This document shows, in pieces, positions 1 through 7,771 of a DNA stretch of 64,000 nt (position 1 is the stretch's first letter; every line of letters begins with the position of its first letter). The stretch is from Rothia mucilaginosa ATCC 25296 (GTDB lineage: Bacteria; Actinomycetota; Actinomycetes; Actinomycetales; Micrococcaceae), in contig NZ_ACVO01000025.1 in the NCBI RefSeq assembly GCF_000175615.1, positions 62,010 through 126,009 on the forward strand, in the 5' to 3' direction. A model generated the notes under the pieces. The model was not told where the DNA came from. It was given only the letters and a program-made list of their open reading frames with translations, and searched no databases. The position numbers and the translations under genes were made by a program.

Positions 1-472
1 CGGCCTTCACGATGTTCTTGAAGGTCTTCCACTGCTTGAAGGCGTTAACGAGTGCCTTAATAAGCTTGTAAATGGCGATGCCCAGCTGAATGACAAACTT
101 TGCAATACTGACAACGCAGGCAATAACACCAACGGGGGAGAGCGCTGCGTGGGCGCGTCCATCAGACTTACGAACAGCGGCCTTAGCGCTTGCAATCTGA
201 CGGCCTGCGTCAGTGCCCTGGACGGTGGTCAGGTTGCCCAGTGCGCTCTCAATGCCGCTATTAACGCGGTTGGAGGATCCAGGCTTCGCATACTTCAAAC
301 GGGCAGGTACCTGCTCTAGGCGGCGCAGAATCAGCTTGAGCTGCTGGTCGGCAGTCATTGCCTTCTGCGGGTGCGCCATCTGCTGTGCCTGCGCTGCAGG
401 TGCAGCTACACAACCGAGAGCGATGGTTGCGGTGCCTACGCCGAGTGCACGGAATGCCGTGCGGCGATTCAT
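1..472 (-). CDS. Secreted protein of unknown function (3' end outside window)
   Basis: About 157 codons are visible and the frame runs open off the left edge. The start at 472 follows an AAAGGGGG Shine-Dalgarno on the minus strand. Residues 1-28 form a signal peptide beginning MNRRTAFRALG, with a twin-arginine-like pair, a hydrophobic Gly/Ala/Thr core and an AxA-type site (PAAQA). The mature part has a basic, Gln/Leu-rich stretch and then a hydrophobic segment of about 20 residues (GVIACVVSIAKFVIQLGIAIY) followed by KLIKALVNAFKQW, which could be an amphipathic or membrane-active helix. I recognise no family. Export is well supported; Tat rather than Sec is a guess. Confidence 0.7.
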   Translation of the reverse strand, partial: MNRRTAFRALGVGTATIALGCVAAPAAQAQQMAHPQKAMTADQQLKLILRRLEQVPARLKYAKPGSSNRVNSGIESALGNLTTVQGTDAGRQIASAKAAVRKSDGRAHAALSPVGVIACVVSIAKFVIQLGIAIYKLIKALVNAFKQWKTFKNIVKA

Positions 473-1339
473 CGTTGCGGACACTGGATCCCCCTTTGGA
501 TCTCTATGCGGTTTATCGGTGCTGTAATGTGCGGTGACTTTACGTCTGGGGCTCCGGAAGTGGCCCCGTGCAAGGTCCGGAAGTGACCTCACGCCCTCTA
601 TAGTACGGTGCTCAAAGAGGGGGCTTCAAGCTATTTCAGGGGGTATTTTCAGCTGGCTTTCATCTCTCCTTGTCAATCGCTAGAGGTTTATCAAATCTTT
701 ATATTTCTGCGTCGTCATAATTGCGTAGATATCTGCACTGAGAGAAAAATAAGCGTCTGACAAGCCGGTTTATTGTATTCCCAAGAGTGAATATTTGCAT
801 CTACGTGCATTCTGGCCTGTAGTTGCTTTGCGTGGCACATTTTTGAGGGCTCCGGGGAGGCTGGGGTGAACCCTCTAGAGAGGTGTTGCTGTGCACTCTC
901 TTGCAGATATTTGCACCCAGGGTAGCGTCTTGCCTGCATGTCCTATATATGCGCGTAGAAAGTTGTCGAAAATTTTTTGGAGATATTGTGGAGTTTTTTG
1001 GCCGCTGCGATGCGCATAAGAGGGGTGTATAAGAGATGTGAAGGTGGGTTTTCGGAATTCTTGCGGGACTGGTGCCGGCATCTTCGGAACAAAATTTTGG
1101 AAGATTCTGAAGAAAATCTGTAGAAATCAGAGCGGGAAATAGGGCTTCTTTGAGGCCTCTGTAGGCGCCCAAAAGTCGCTAGAATCCCTCTAAAAGCCCC
1201 TGATATGGGGTGTTGTGAAGAAATTTTAAAATTTTTTGAAGTTTTTCTGAATCCTCATTGACAAGCTTAAACACATATGTGCCAGGCTATAAATGGTCGA
1301 AAATGGGGGTCAAAATCGGGCAAAATCGAACAAAACGGT
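473..1339. other. Gene-free, AT-richer spacer
   Basis: No frame here has convincing coding character. The longest, on the minus strand at 801-1172, is rich in Cys, Ser, Pro and Thr and has no Shine-Dalgarno. The region is less G+C-rich than its surroundings and has short A/T runs such as AAATTTTTTGG (about 968) and AAATTTTAAAATTTTTTG (about 1223). It should contain the promoter of the secreted-protein gene at its left end. I see no structured RNA or clear repeat. Confidence 0.5.
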
Positions 1340-1369
1340 TTGCACGCCTCCGCAAACCTGTCATAGACT
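1340..1369 (+). promoter_or_regulatory. Promoter of the tRNA-Glu/Asp/Phe cluster
   Basis: TTGCAC (1340-1345), an 18-bp spacer and TAGACT (1364-1369) make a good housekeeping-sigma promoter. It lies about 50 bp before tRNA-Glu and is the only strong match between the gene-free spacer and the tRNA cluster. Confidence 0.6.
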
Positions 1370-1422
1370 AGTGGAGGTTCGAACGACGGGATGAAGAAAA
1401 CGGAACCTGTTCGATCGACTAG

Positions 1423-1495
1423 GCCCCCATCGTCTAGCGGCCTAGGACGCCGCCCTTTCACGGCGGTAGCACGGGTTCAAATCCCGTTGGGGGTA
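1423..1495 (+). tRNA. tRNA-Glu (anticodon TTC)
   Basis: A full cloverleaf is visible: acceptor GCCCCCA with TGGGGGT, anticodon stem CCGCC/GGCGG around CTTTCAC giving TTC, and T arm CGGG-TTCAAAT-CCCG. No CCA is encoded. It is the first of three tRNAs in one apparent transcript. Confidence 0.95.
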
Positions 1496-1563
1496 CTTGC
1501 AAATCTCTCGATTTGCAAAGCCAAGTTAGATGATATAGAGTTTACTTCTGTTGATTCCAACAA

Positions 1564-1637
1564 GGCCCCGTAGCGCAGTTGGTTAGCGCGCCGCCCTGTC
1601 ACGGCGGAGGTCGCGGGTTCAAGTCCCGTCGGGGTCG
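1564..1637 (+). tRNA. tRNA-Asp (anticodon GTC)
   Basis: Acceptor GGCCCCG pairs with CGGGGTC. The anticodon stem CCGCC/GGCGG encloses CTGTCAC, giving GTC. The T arm is GCGGG-TTCAAGT-CCCGT. CCA is not encoded. It lies 68 bp after tRNA-Glu. Confidence 0.95.
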
Positions 1638-1710
1638 CTCTGGCCGCGTAAGTTCAGATGATTATTCATCCGAAGACGCGGTCATTGCGTATCTAAAAGT
1701 AAATACGCAA

Positions 1711-1783
1711 GGCTCTGTAGCTCAGTTGGTAGAGCGTACGACTGAAAATCGTAAGGTCACCGGATCGACGCCGGTCGGAGCCA
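1711..1783 (+). tRNA. tRNA-Phe (anticodon GAA)
   Basis: Acceptor GGCTCTG pairs with CGGAGCC. The anticodon stem ACGAC/GTCGT-type pairing encloses CTGAAAA, giving GAA. The T arm is CCGG-ATCGACG-CCGG. It is the third tRNA of the cluster, and a T-rich stretch follows directly. Confidence 0.94.
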
Positions 1784-1788
1784 CGAAA

Positions 1789-1830
1789 TCCGCCTCCAGG
1801 CTTCTACAGTGGGGCGGGTTTTGTTTTTAA
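1789..1830 (+). terminator. Possible terminator of the tRNA cluster
   Basis: A short CCGCC/GGCGG stem with a wide loop is followed by TTTTGTTTTT. The T-run is good but the stem is weak. Confidence 0.45.
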
Positions 1831-1866
1831 AAAACTTTGCGGTTGCAGATACTGCAAAGCCGTCGA

Positions 1867-1911
1867 AAAGGCGGCATCTTGGGAATAAAACCCTCAGATG
1901 CCGCCTTTTTG
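1867..1911 (+). terminator. Rho-independent terminator before the osmoprotectant operon
   Basis: The arms AAAGGCGGCATC and GATGCCGCCTTT are a perfect 12-bp inverted repeat with an 18-nt loop and a following T-run. It insulates the transporter operon from tRNA read-through. Confidence 0.8.
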
Positions 1912-1972
1912 TATATAGATTGTATACAGAGGCACCTGCCCTATAGCCACTGCAGAAAGCACCAACGCACCC

Positions 1973-2920
1973 ATGACTGCCCAAAATTCAGCCGCCCAAA
2001 ATTCAACCCACCAACGCCTAGAGGACTCACCTCAAATTCCGTGGGCAAAAAATGCTGCTGTCGATAGTGCGCAGGCGGGCGGAATCCGCTTCGAGAACAT
2101 CACCAAAAGCTACCCGAGCCGAACCGGTGAACCCACCACAGTGCTGCAGAACCTGAACCTGCATATTCCCGCCGGGCAGATTACCGTGTTCGTCGGACCC
2201 TCCGGCTGCGGTAAAACCACTAGTCTACGCATGATTAACCGCATGGTGGAGCCCAATAGCGGCACCATCACCATTGACGGCGTGAACGTGCGCGAGAAGA
2301 ACCCATACGAGCTGCGCCGCGGCATTGGCTACGTGATGCAGCAGGGTGGGCTCATGCCGCACCGCACCGTCGCGCAGAATATTGCCACCGTGCCGCGCCT
2401 GCTCGGTGCCTCCCGCAAGGAGGCGCAGGCGCGCGCCCTCGAACTGCTCGACGTGGTCGGTCTGGATTCTTCGTACGCCAAGCGCTACCCCTCCCAGCTT
2501 TCGGGCGGTCAGGTGCAGCGCGTTGGTGTGGCGCGTGCTCTCGCCGCTGATGCGCCCGTCCTGCTGATGGACGAGCCGTTCTCCGCGGTGGATCCGGTGG
2601 TGCGTACCGACCTGCAGAAAGAGCTGCTGCGCCTACAGGGGCAACTCGCCAAGACGATCGTGTTCGTCACCCACGACATTGACGAGGCGCTTCTGCTCGG
2701 CGATACAATCGCCGTCTTCGCGGAGGGTGGCCGCCTCGCACAGTTCGGTACTCCAGAAGAGATTCTCTACAGCCCCGCCGATGATTTTGTGCGTTCCTTC
2801 GTGAGCCGCTCCGTTGCCGGTCTGCTGGATGAGCAGACGGTGCGCCAGGCGCGTGTACGCCGACTTGCCGTCTCCCGAGAAGCGCAGAATAGTGCGGCAG
2901 AAGGCGAGAAAAGCGAATGA
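1973..2920 (+). CDS. opuCA: Osmoprotectant/quaternary-amine ABC transporter, ATP-binding subunit
   Basis: 315 aa. ATPase that energises uptake of a compatible solute such as glycine betaine, choline or carnitine; it acts at the inner face of the membrane with the two following permeases. Walker A GPSGCGKT is at residues 75-82, followed by the LSGGQVQRV signature, Walker B LLMDEPFSAVD and switch histidine VTHD. The spacing and QQGGLMPHRTVAQNI region are typical of ProV/OpuCA ATPases. Unlike many OpuCA proteins the C-terminus is short and has no clear pair of CBS domains, so ionic-strength sensing through CBS is unlikely. The first 35 residues are Gln/Asn/Ala-rich and poorly conserved in character, so a later start cannot be excluded. 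The stop overlaps the next start (ATGA). Confidence 0.9.
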   Translation: MTAQNSAAQNSTHQRLEDSPQIPWAKNAAVDSAQAGGIRFENITKSYPSRTGEPTTVLQNLNLHIPAGQITVFVGPSGCGKTTSLRMINRMVEPNSGTITIDGVNVREKNPYELRRGIGYVMQQGGLMPHRTVAQNIATVPRLLGASRKEAQARALELLDVVGLDSSYAKRYPSQLSGGQVQRVGVARALAADAPVLLMDEPFSAVDPVVRTDLQKELLRLQGQLAKTIVFVTHDIDEALLLGDTIAVFAEGGRLAQFGTPEEILYSPADDFVRSFVSRSVAGLLDEQTVRQARVRRLAVSREAQNSAAEGEKSE

Positions 2921-3696
2921 GTCTTCTGGAAAATATTGTGCTCGCGGAACCACCTCTCGCCGCGCATCCCCTAGTGGCATCACCTCTCGCCGCAAGCGAT
3001 ATGCACTGGGAATGGGTCGCCACCAATAGTCAGCGCATCCTCGAGCTGACCCTCAGTCACCTCTACCAGGGCGTTGTGCCCGTCGCGATTGGTGCTCTCG
3101 TCGCGCTGCCGGTCGCCTACTACGCGAGCCGTCGCCGTGACCGCGGTTCCGAACGCCGCATAGGTGCGCGAACCCTCATGCACCTCTCCTCGCTGCTATA
3201 CACCATCCCCTCGATCGCGCTTTTCGTGCTGATGCCGCTCATTCTGGGAACCTCCATTATTTCCCCGCTGAACGTGCTCGTCGCCCTGAGCGTCTACTCC
3301 TTCTCGCTCATGGTGCGCTCCGGCGTGGATGCCTTCGACTCCGTACCCGATAGCGTGCACGAATCTGCACGCGCCCTCGGATACACGCCCCGACAGGCAC
3401 TGATGGAGCTCTACCTGCCCCTCGCTACGCCCGTCATTATGGCGGGAATCCGCGTGGCAACCGTGGCAAATATTGCGATGGTATCCGTGGGTGCCCTCAT
3501 CGGCGTGCCCTCGCTCGGCACGCTCTTCACCGACGGACTCGCGCGCAATATCCCTTCGGAGATCCTGGCTGGCGTAATCCTTAGCCTGCTGCTCGCGTTG
3601 GTCCTCGACCTGCTCCTTATCCTTCTGACGAGGGCACTTACACCCTGGCAGGCGGCTACGATTGCGAACCGCCGCAGTCCCGAAAGGAAGGCATAA
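2917..3696 (+). CDS. opuCB: Osmoprotectant ABC transporter, permease subunit 1
   Basis: 259 aa, about six membrane segments. One half of the transport channel. The binding-protein-dependent permease (EAA) motif reads ESARALGYTPRQALMELYLPLA, ending around residue 170. The N-terminal 45 residues (LLENIVLAEPPLAAHPL) look variable, but the ATGA overlap with the ATPase gene supports this start by translational coupling. It is shorter than OpuCC-fused homologues and contains no substrate-binding domain, which agrees with the separate binding lipoprotein encoded last in the operon. Confidence 0.88.
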   Translation: MSLLENIVLAEPPLAAHPLVASPLAASDMHWEWVATNSQRILELTLSHLYQGVVPVAIGALVALPVAYYASRRRDRGSERRIGARTLMHLSSLLYTIPSIALFVLMPLILGTSIISPLNVLVALSVYSFSLMVRSGVDAFDSVPDSVHESARALGYTPRQALMELYLPLATPVIMAGIRVATVANIAMVSVGALIGVPSLGTLFTDGLARNIPSEILAGVILSLLLALVLDLLLILLTRALTPWQAATIANRRSPERKA

Positions 3697-3699
3697 CCC

Positions 3700-4398
3700 G
3701 TGAATGTCATAGAACGAACCTTCGCCTACCTCATGGACGGCGCCAACTGGCAGGGAAACGGCGGAATCCTCGTGCGCCTGCTCGAACACCTGAGCGTCAC
3801 CGCCCTCGCCACCGCCTGCGCGGCACTCATCGTCGTACCCCTCGGCCTCTGGGCTGGACACCACCGACCTTCCGACGGCACTAACCGCCGCCGCAGCAAC
3901 CTGCTCATGAGCGCCGTAGCCGCCACCCGCGCGCTACCCGCGCTCGGTCTGCTCACCCTCCTGGCGCTCTGGCTGGGCGTCTCAACCCTGCCCGCCCTCA
4001 TCGTGCTCATTATTATTGCGGCGGCCCCCCTGCTCGCTGGAGTTCTTGAAGGCCTCGCCGCCGTACCGGAAGACCTCGTGGATGCAGCCCGCGCCCAAGG
4101 CCTGACCGAATGGCAGATCCTGACCCGCCTCGAAATCCCGCTTGCCGCCAACATGATGCTCGGCGGGCTCCGTTCCGCACTCGTGCAGGTCATCGCAACC
4201 GCGACCATCGTCGCCTACCTGAGCGGCGGAACCCTCGGCAGGTACCTCTTCGACGGGCTCGCCGTGCGCGACTACCCGCGCATGCTCGTCGCAACCCTGC
4301 TCGTGGCGCTTCTCGCCTTCGCCGTGGATGCGCTCATGGGCCTCATGCAGCGTGCGCTCACCCCCGCGGGGCTCACCATCAACCGGAAGAAGGCATGA
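3700..4398 (+). CDS. opuCD: Osmoprotectant ABC transporter, permease subunit 2
   Basis: 232 aa with a GTG start preceded by AAAGGAAGG. Second channel subunit, paralogous to the preceding gene: the same layout of about six hydrophobic segments and an EAA motif (VDAARAQGLTEWQILTRLEI). It lies 3 bp after the first permease and 4 bp before the binding protein, so the four genes form one operon in the order ATPase-permease-permease-receptor. Confidence 0.88.
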   Translation: MNVIERTFAYLMDGANWQGNGGILVRLLEHLSVTALATACAALIVVPLGLWAGHHRPSDGTNRRRSNLLMSAVAATRALPALGLLTLLALWLGVSTLPALIVLIIIAAAPLLAGVLEGLAAVPEDLVDAARAQGLTEWQILTRLEIPLAANMMLGGLRSALVQVIATATIVAYLSGGTLGRYLFDGLAVRDYPRMLVATLLVALLAFAVDALMGLMQRALTPAGLTINRKKA

Positions 4399-4402
4399 AC
4401 CG

Positions 4403-5368
4403 ATGAATCAATCACCTCAAACCTTCTCGCGCCGTACCGTATCTCGTCGCACTGCCCTAACCGCCGCCGGAGCGCTCGGCATGGCGGGTATTCTCAGCGC
4501 CTGCGGGCTCAGCGGCGACAAAGTTTTCAGCGGCGAACACGAAGGAATCATCGTCGGCTCAGCGGCCTTCGCCGAATCCCAAATCCTTGCCGAAATCTAC
4601 GCTGGAGCCCTCGCCCGGTCGGGATTCAATGCCCGCACCCAGCTGAGCATCGGCGCCCGCGAGGCGTACCTGGGGGCACTCGCCTCCGGTGCGGTGGACG
4701 TTATCCCGGACTACTCCGGAAACCTGCTACTTTACCTCGACCCGAAAGCTACAGCTAACACTGCGCAGGAGATTCTGCGGGCGCTACCCGCCGCCCTCGG
4801 CACCCTCACTACGGGTGGCTCCGGGGCTGAAATCCGCGCCCTCAACGCCTCCGAGGCGGAGGATAAGGATTCCCTGGTCGTTACCGCGCAGACCGCCCAG
4901 AAGTACAGTCTGCGAAGCCTTGAAGACCTCGCCTCCCGCTGTACGAATCTGAAGCTTGGCGCCGCCCCGGAGTTCGCCGAGCGCGCTTACGGCATCCCCG
5001 GCTTGAAGGAGAAGTACGGATGCGTTCCCGCCGAGTTCGTGCCCCTCTCGGATGGTGGCGGCGCGCTGACCGTCAAGGCTCTGCTGGATGACACCGTGCA
5101 GGTGGTTGACCTCTACTCGACTACCCCCGCGATTGAGCAGAACAAGCTGGTGGTGCTGGAGGATCCGAAGAACATGATTCTGGCTCAGCAGGTGCTGCCC
5201 ATTATCAATACGTCGCGAGTTCCCGACTCCGCGGCGGAGGTTCTGAATCGCGTCTCGGCGAAGCTCACCACCGCCGATTTGCGCACTCTCAATGACCGTG
5301 TTTCGGGTACCTCTAAGCAGGAGCCCGCGCAGGCGGCGGCTGCCTGGCTGAACGAGCACGGCTTCTAA
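4403..5368 (+). CDS. opuCC: Osmoprotectant ABC transporter, substrate-binding lipoprotein
   Basis: 321 aa. Captures the solute outside the membrane and hands it to the permeases. I start at the ATG at 4403, not the longer frame from 4328, because it gives a clean signal sequence: SRRTALTAAGALGMAGILSAC, with a twin-arginine pair and an LSAC lipobox. The mature protein shows the OpuAC/ProX-type fold signature: IIVGSAAFAESQILAEIYAGAL, then GAVDVIPDYSGNLLLYLDP, and near the end VVDLYSTTPAIEQNKLVVLEDP. The start overlaps the end of the permease reading region by a few bases only. A strong bidirectional hairpin follows. Confidence 0.9.
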   Translation: MNQSPQTFSRRTVSRRTALTAAGALGMAGILSACGLSGDKVFSGEHEGIIVGSAAFAESQILAEIYAGALARSGFNARTQLSIGAREAYLGALASGAVDVIPDYSGNLLLYLDPKATANTAQEILRALPAALGTLTTGGSGAEIRALNASEAEDKDSLVVTAQTAQKYSLRSLEDLASRCTNLKLGAAPEFAERAYGIPGLKEKYGCVPAEFVPLSDGGGALTVKALLDDTVQVVDLYSTTPAIEQNKLVVLEDPKNMILAQQVLPIINTSRVPDSAAEVLNRVSAKLTTADLRTLNDRVSGTSKQEPAQAAAAWLNEHGF

Positions 5369-5419
5369 GATTCTGCCTGATATTCCATATAAATTCCTCT
5401 ATAGGAATGTCTATAAACA

Positions 5420-5467
5420 AAACCGACCTGGCAATATTCTAAAAATAGAATATTGCCAGGTCGGTTT
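5420..5467. terminator. Bidirectional terminator, perfect 22-bp stem
   Basis: Arms 5420-5441 and 5446-5467 are perfect inverted copies around an AAAA loop, with A/T-rich ends on both sides. It serves the osmoprotectant operon (+) and the converging glucosidase gene (-). Confidence 0.9.
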
Positions 5468-5524
5468 ATATTGCCCATCTCCCACACGTCTCCCACAGGT
5501 TAGGGGAGGGGCATGTAGTAGCTT

Positions 5525-7357
5525 TTAGCCCTCAATCAGCAGCGCCAGAGCCTCGTAGGGGCGCAGGCTCAGCGTCACCGTCTCAGCCGAATCAGATACA
5601 GCAGAATCCGCCGCAGCAGAATCGACCGCAGAATTCTTGTAATTACACACCAGCACGCGACCGGAACGAACGAACTCGGCCGGAACCTCAATCTCGGTCG
5701 GCTCACCGTAGAAGTTCGTCAGCACCAGCATGCGCTGTGCCGGGCTACCGTTCTCAGCACTAGTCTCAGCGGGCAGCTCACGCAGGTACGCAAACACCCG
5801 CTCGTGATCCAACGCGTAGGGTGCGTACGAACCCGCAGAGATGACCGGGTACTGCTTACGCAGGGCAATCAGGTTGCGGTAGTACGGCAGAATCACGCCG
5901 TCGCGTTCCTCATCCTCCACCGAAATACCGACACCGGTCGCCGCATCACGCACCGGGGCGGGAGCCAGCCACGGCGACGTGGAACCAAAACCGGCAGTCG
6001 CTGGATCCGCGGTCCACTGCATCGGCACACGCGAATTATCGCGAGCCTTCGACGCCACAATCTCCAGGGCCTGCTGCTCGCTCAGGCTGCGCTCACGCAG
6101 CATCGCGTAGGCGTTGTGCGCCTCCACATCCACGTACTGCTCAATCGAGGAGTAGACCGGGTCAATCATGCCGATTTCCTCGCCCTGGTACACGTACGGG
6201 GTGCCGCGCAGCAGGTGAATCACGGTCGCCAACATGGTTGCCGACTCGGCACGGTAACGCTCAACGTCACCAAAACGGTTCAGTGCGCGGGGCTGGTCGT
6301 GGTTATTCCAGAACAGCGCGTTCCAGCCGCCGCCGGCCTGCATACCCAACGCCCAATCGTTCAGGATCTGCTTCAACTCGGCAAAACGGAACGGCACCTT
6401 CGACCACTTCTCGCCGTTCTCGTAGTCCACCTTCAGGTGGTGGAAGCTGAACACCATGTCCAGCTCATGGTTTGCCGGGTTGGAGTAGCCTACGCAGTTT
6501 TCGATGCTGGTCGAGGACATTTCGCCCACGGTTACGGTGTCATCATACTGACCGAAGGAGGCGCGGTTCAGCTGCTGAATACGAGTGTGCACAATCGGGG
6601 TGTCGGTGTACTGTGCCTTGTCCACGGTGCCTTCGGGGGCGTCGAGTAGCTCTTCACCCTTGCCGATGACGTTAATAACGTCGAAACGGAAGCCGCGCAC
6701 GCCCTTCTCGTACCAGAAGTTCACGACCTTAAACAGCTCGTCGCGCACAGTCGGGTTGTACCAGTTCACGTCTACCTGGGTGCGGTCGTACAGGTGCATG
6801 TAGAACAGGGGAGTGCCGTGCTCATCCGTGTACTCGCCAAAGCGGGACCAGCAGGAGCCGCCGAACTTCGACTCCCAGTTGGTCGGTTCGCGCAGCTGAC
6901 CGTCCTCGGTGTATTTGCCGGGGCGAATGTAGAAGTAATCCCAGTACTCGTGCTCACCGGCGAGCGCACGCTGGAACCACTCGTGCTCGGTCGAAACATG
7001 ATTGAGCACCATGTCGAACATGACGCCCACACCGTGCTTGGCAAGGGCGGCAATCATCTCTTCGACGTCCTTCATGGTGCCCAGGTCGGGGTTGATGGCG
7101 TAGTAGTCGGAGATGTCGTAGCCATTGTCGTTCTGCGGGGAGGCGAAGAACGGGTTGAACCACACCATGTCCACGCCCAGAGAAGCAATGTAGGGAACCT
7201 TCTCGATGACGCCGCGCAGATCGCCGTAGGCGCCACCCGCCGCGGAGTAGAAGGACTTGGGGTACACCTGGTAGATGACGGAGGACGCGAAATCCTTACC
7301 GCCTGCCGGGGTGGTTGCCGGCGTGAGGGTGAGCGATGCGGTGGGTGCCTGTGTCAT
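5525..7357 (-). CDS. treC: GH13 alpha-glucosidase, probably trehalose-6-phosphate hydrolase
   Basis: 610 aa, cytoplasmic. Expected to cleave trehalose 6-phosphate, or a related alpha-glucoside, to glucose and glucose 6-phosphate. The (beta/alpha)8 GH13 domain shows the conserved regions in order: MVLNHVSTEH, the nucleophile segment GFRFDVINVI, the acid/base GEMSST, and NNHDQPR with the transition-state Asp. The segment GMQAGGGWNALFWNNHDQPR is characteristic of TreC/oligo-1,6-glucosidases. It is somewhat longer than the usual 550-560 aa, partly from inserts near residues 570-600 rich in Ala/Ser/Asp. GAAGG precedes the ATG. No trehalose transporter adjoins; the only PTS permease seen is at 36.9-38.9 kb. 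Sucrose-isomerase or isomaltase activity is an alternative. Confidence 0.85.
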   Translation of the reverse strand: MTQAPTASLTLTPATTPAGGKDFASSVIYQVYPKSFYSAAGGAYGDLRGVIEKVPYIASLGVDMVWFNPFFASPQNDNGYDISDYYAINPDLGTMKDVEEMIAALAKHGVGVMFDMVLNHVSTEHEWFQRALAGEHEYWDYFYIRPGKYTEDGQLREPTNWESKFGGSCWSRFGEYTDEHGTPLFYMHLYDRTQVDVNWYNPTVRDELFKVVNFWYEKGVRGFRFDVINVIGKGEELLDAPEGTVDKAQYTDTPIVHTRIQQLNRASFGQYDDTVTVGEMSSTSIENCVGYSNPANHELDMVFSFHHLKVDYENGEKWSKVPFRFAELKQILNDWALGMQAGGGWNALFWNNHDQPRALNRFGDVERYRAESATMLATVIHLLRGTPYVYQGEEIGMIDPVYSSIEQYVDVEAHNAYAMLRERSLSEQQALEIVASKARDNSRVPMQWTADPATAGFGSTSPWLAPAPVRDAATGVGISVEDEERDGVILPYYRNLIALRKQYPVISAGSYAPYALDHERVFAYLRELPAETSAENGSPAQRMLVLTNFYGEPTEIEVPAEFVRSGRVLVCNYKNSAVDSAAADSAVSDSAETVTLSLRPYEALALLIEG

Positions 7358-7771
7358 AGAAACCTTCTGAAATGTAAGCAGGGTTCAGCGTGTATAAAAG
7401 CGTGTATAAATCAGTGTGTTGGAAATGAACCGCACCGGTGCTACGTGTGGTGCTACGTATGCGCAGCGAGGCCCGTACGCGGCAGGCACGGCAGCCCGCC
7501 GCCTCCCGGTGCGTTCGCCGACTGAATATCGCCGCCCGCAACCTGGGCTCATTCCAGATTAGGGGGCATAATGGGGTGATGTCCCCCGTCTACCCCAAAG
7601 GGGGCAATTCTGCCGCAGATCCGGCACAACCCCGTGGCCTCAACACTCCCACCGATAGGCGGTTGCAGGCTCGTGCGCGTTTCGATGCATGAAACCAAAG
7701 TGACCCTGAGCTGAAGAGCGTTGGACGCCGCGCGTAAAATCAGTACTTGCATCACTACGGAAGGTAAAACA
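7358..7771. other. Divergent intergenic region treC/ilvD
   Basis: About 410 bp with promoters for both flanking genes. Besides the direct repeat near treC it contains a G-run/C-run pair (AGGGGG around 7559 and GTCCCCC around 7581) that could form a weak hairpin. I found no leader peptide with runs of Ile, Leu or Val codons, so there is no visible classic ilv attenuator. Nothing else is recognisable. Confidence 0.4.
7388..7410. promoter_or_regulatory. Direct repeat upstream of treC, candidate operator/promoter
   Basis: GCGTGTATAAA occurs twice, at 7388-7398 and 7400-7410, a 12-bp period just over one helical turn. On the minus strand this reads TTTATACACGC twice, so each copy also contains a TATAC-like -10 element. 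It lies 31-53 bp before the treC start. A sugar-responsive regulator site is an inference. Confidence 0.4.

Noticed and set aside
801..1172. 123-codon minus-strand frame in the gene-free spacer
   Set aside because: No ribosome-binding site, unusual Cys/Ser/Pro/Thr composition, and overlaps two other frames of equal weakness.
1423..1783. Small frames running through the tRNA cluster (1391-1573, 1579-1830)
   Set aside because: They are read-throughs of tRNA genes.
5525..7357. Treating treC and the PTS gene as one trehalose operon
   Set aside because: They are 30 kb apart, and the PTS leader has a RAT typical of beta-glucoside or sucrose systems. A functional link remains possible but is not shown.
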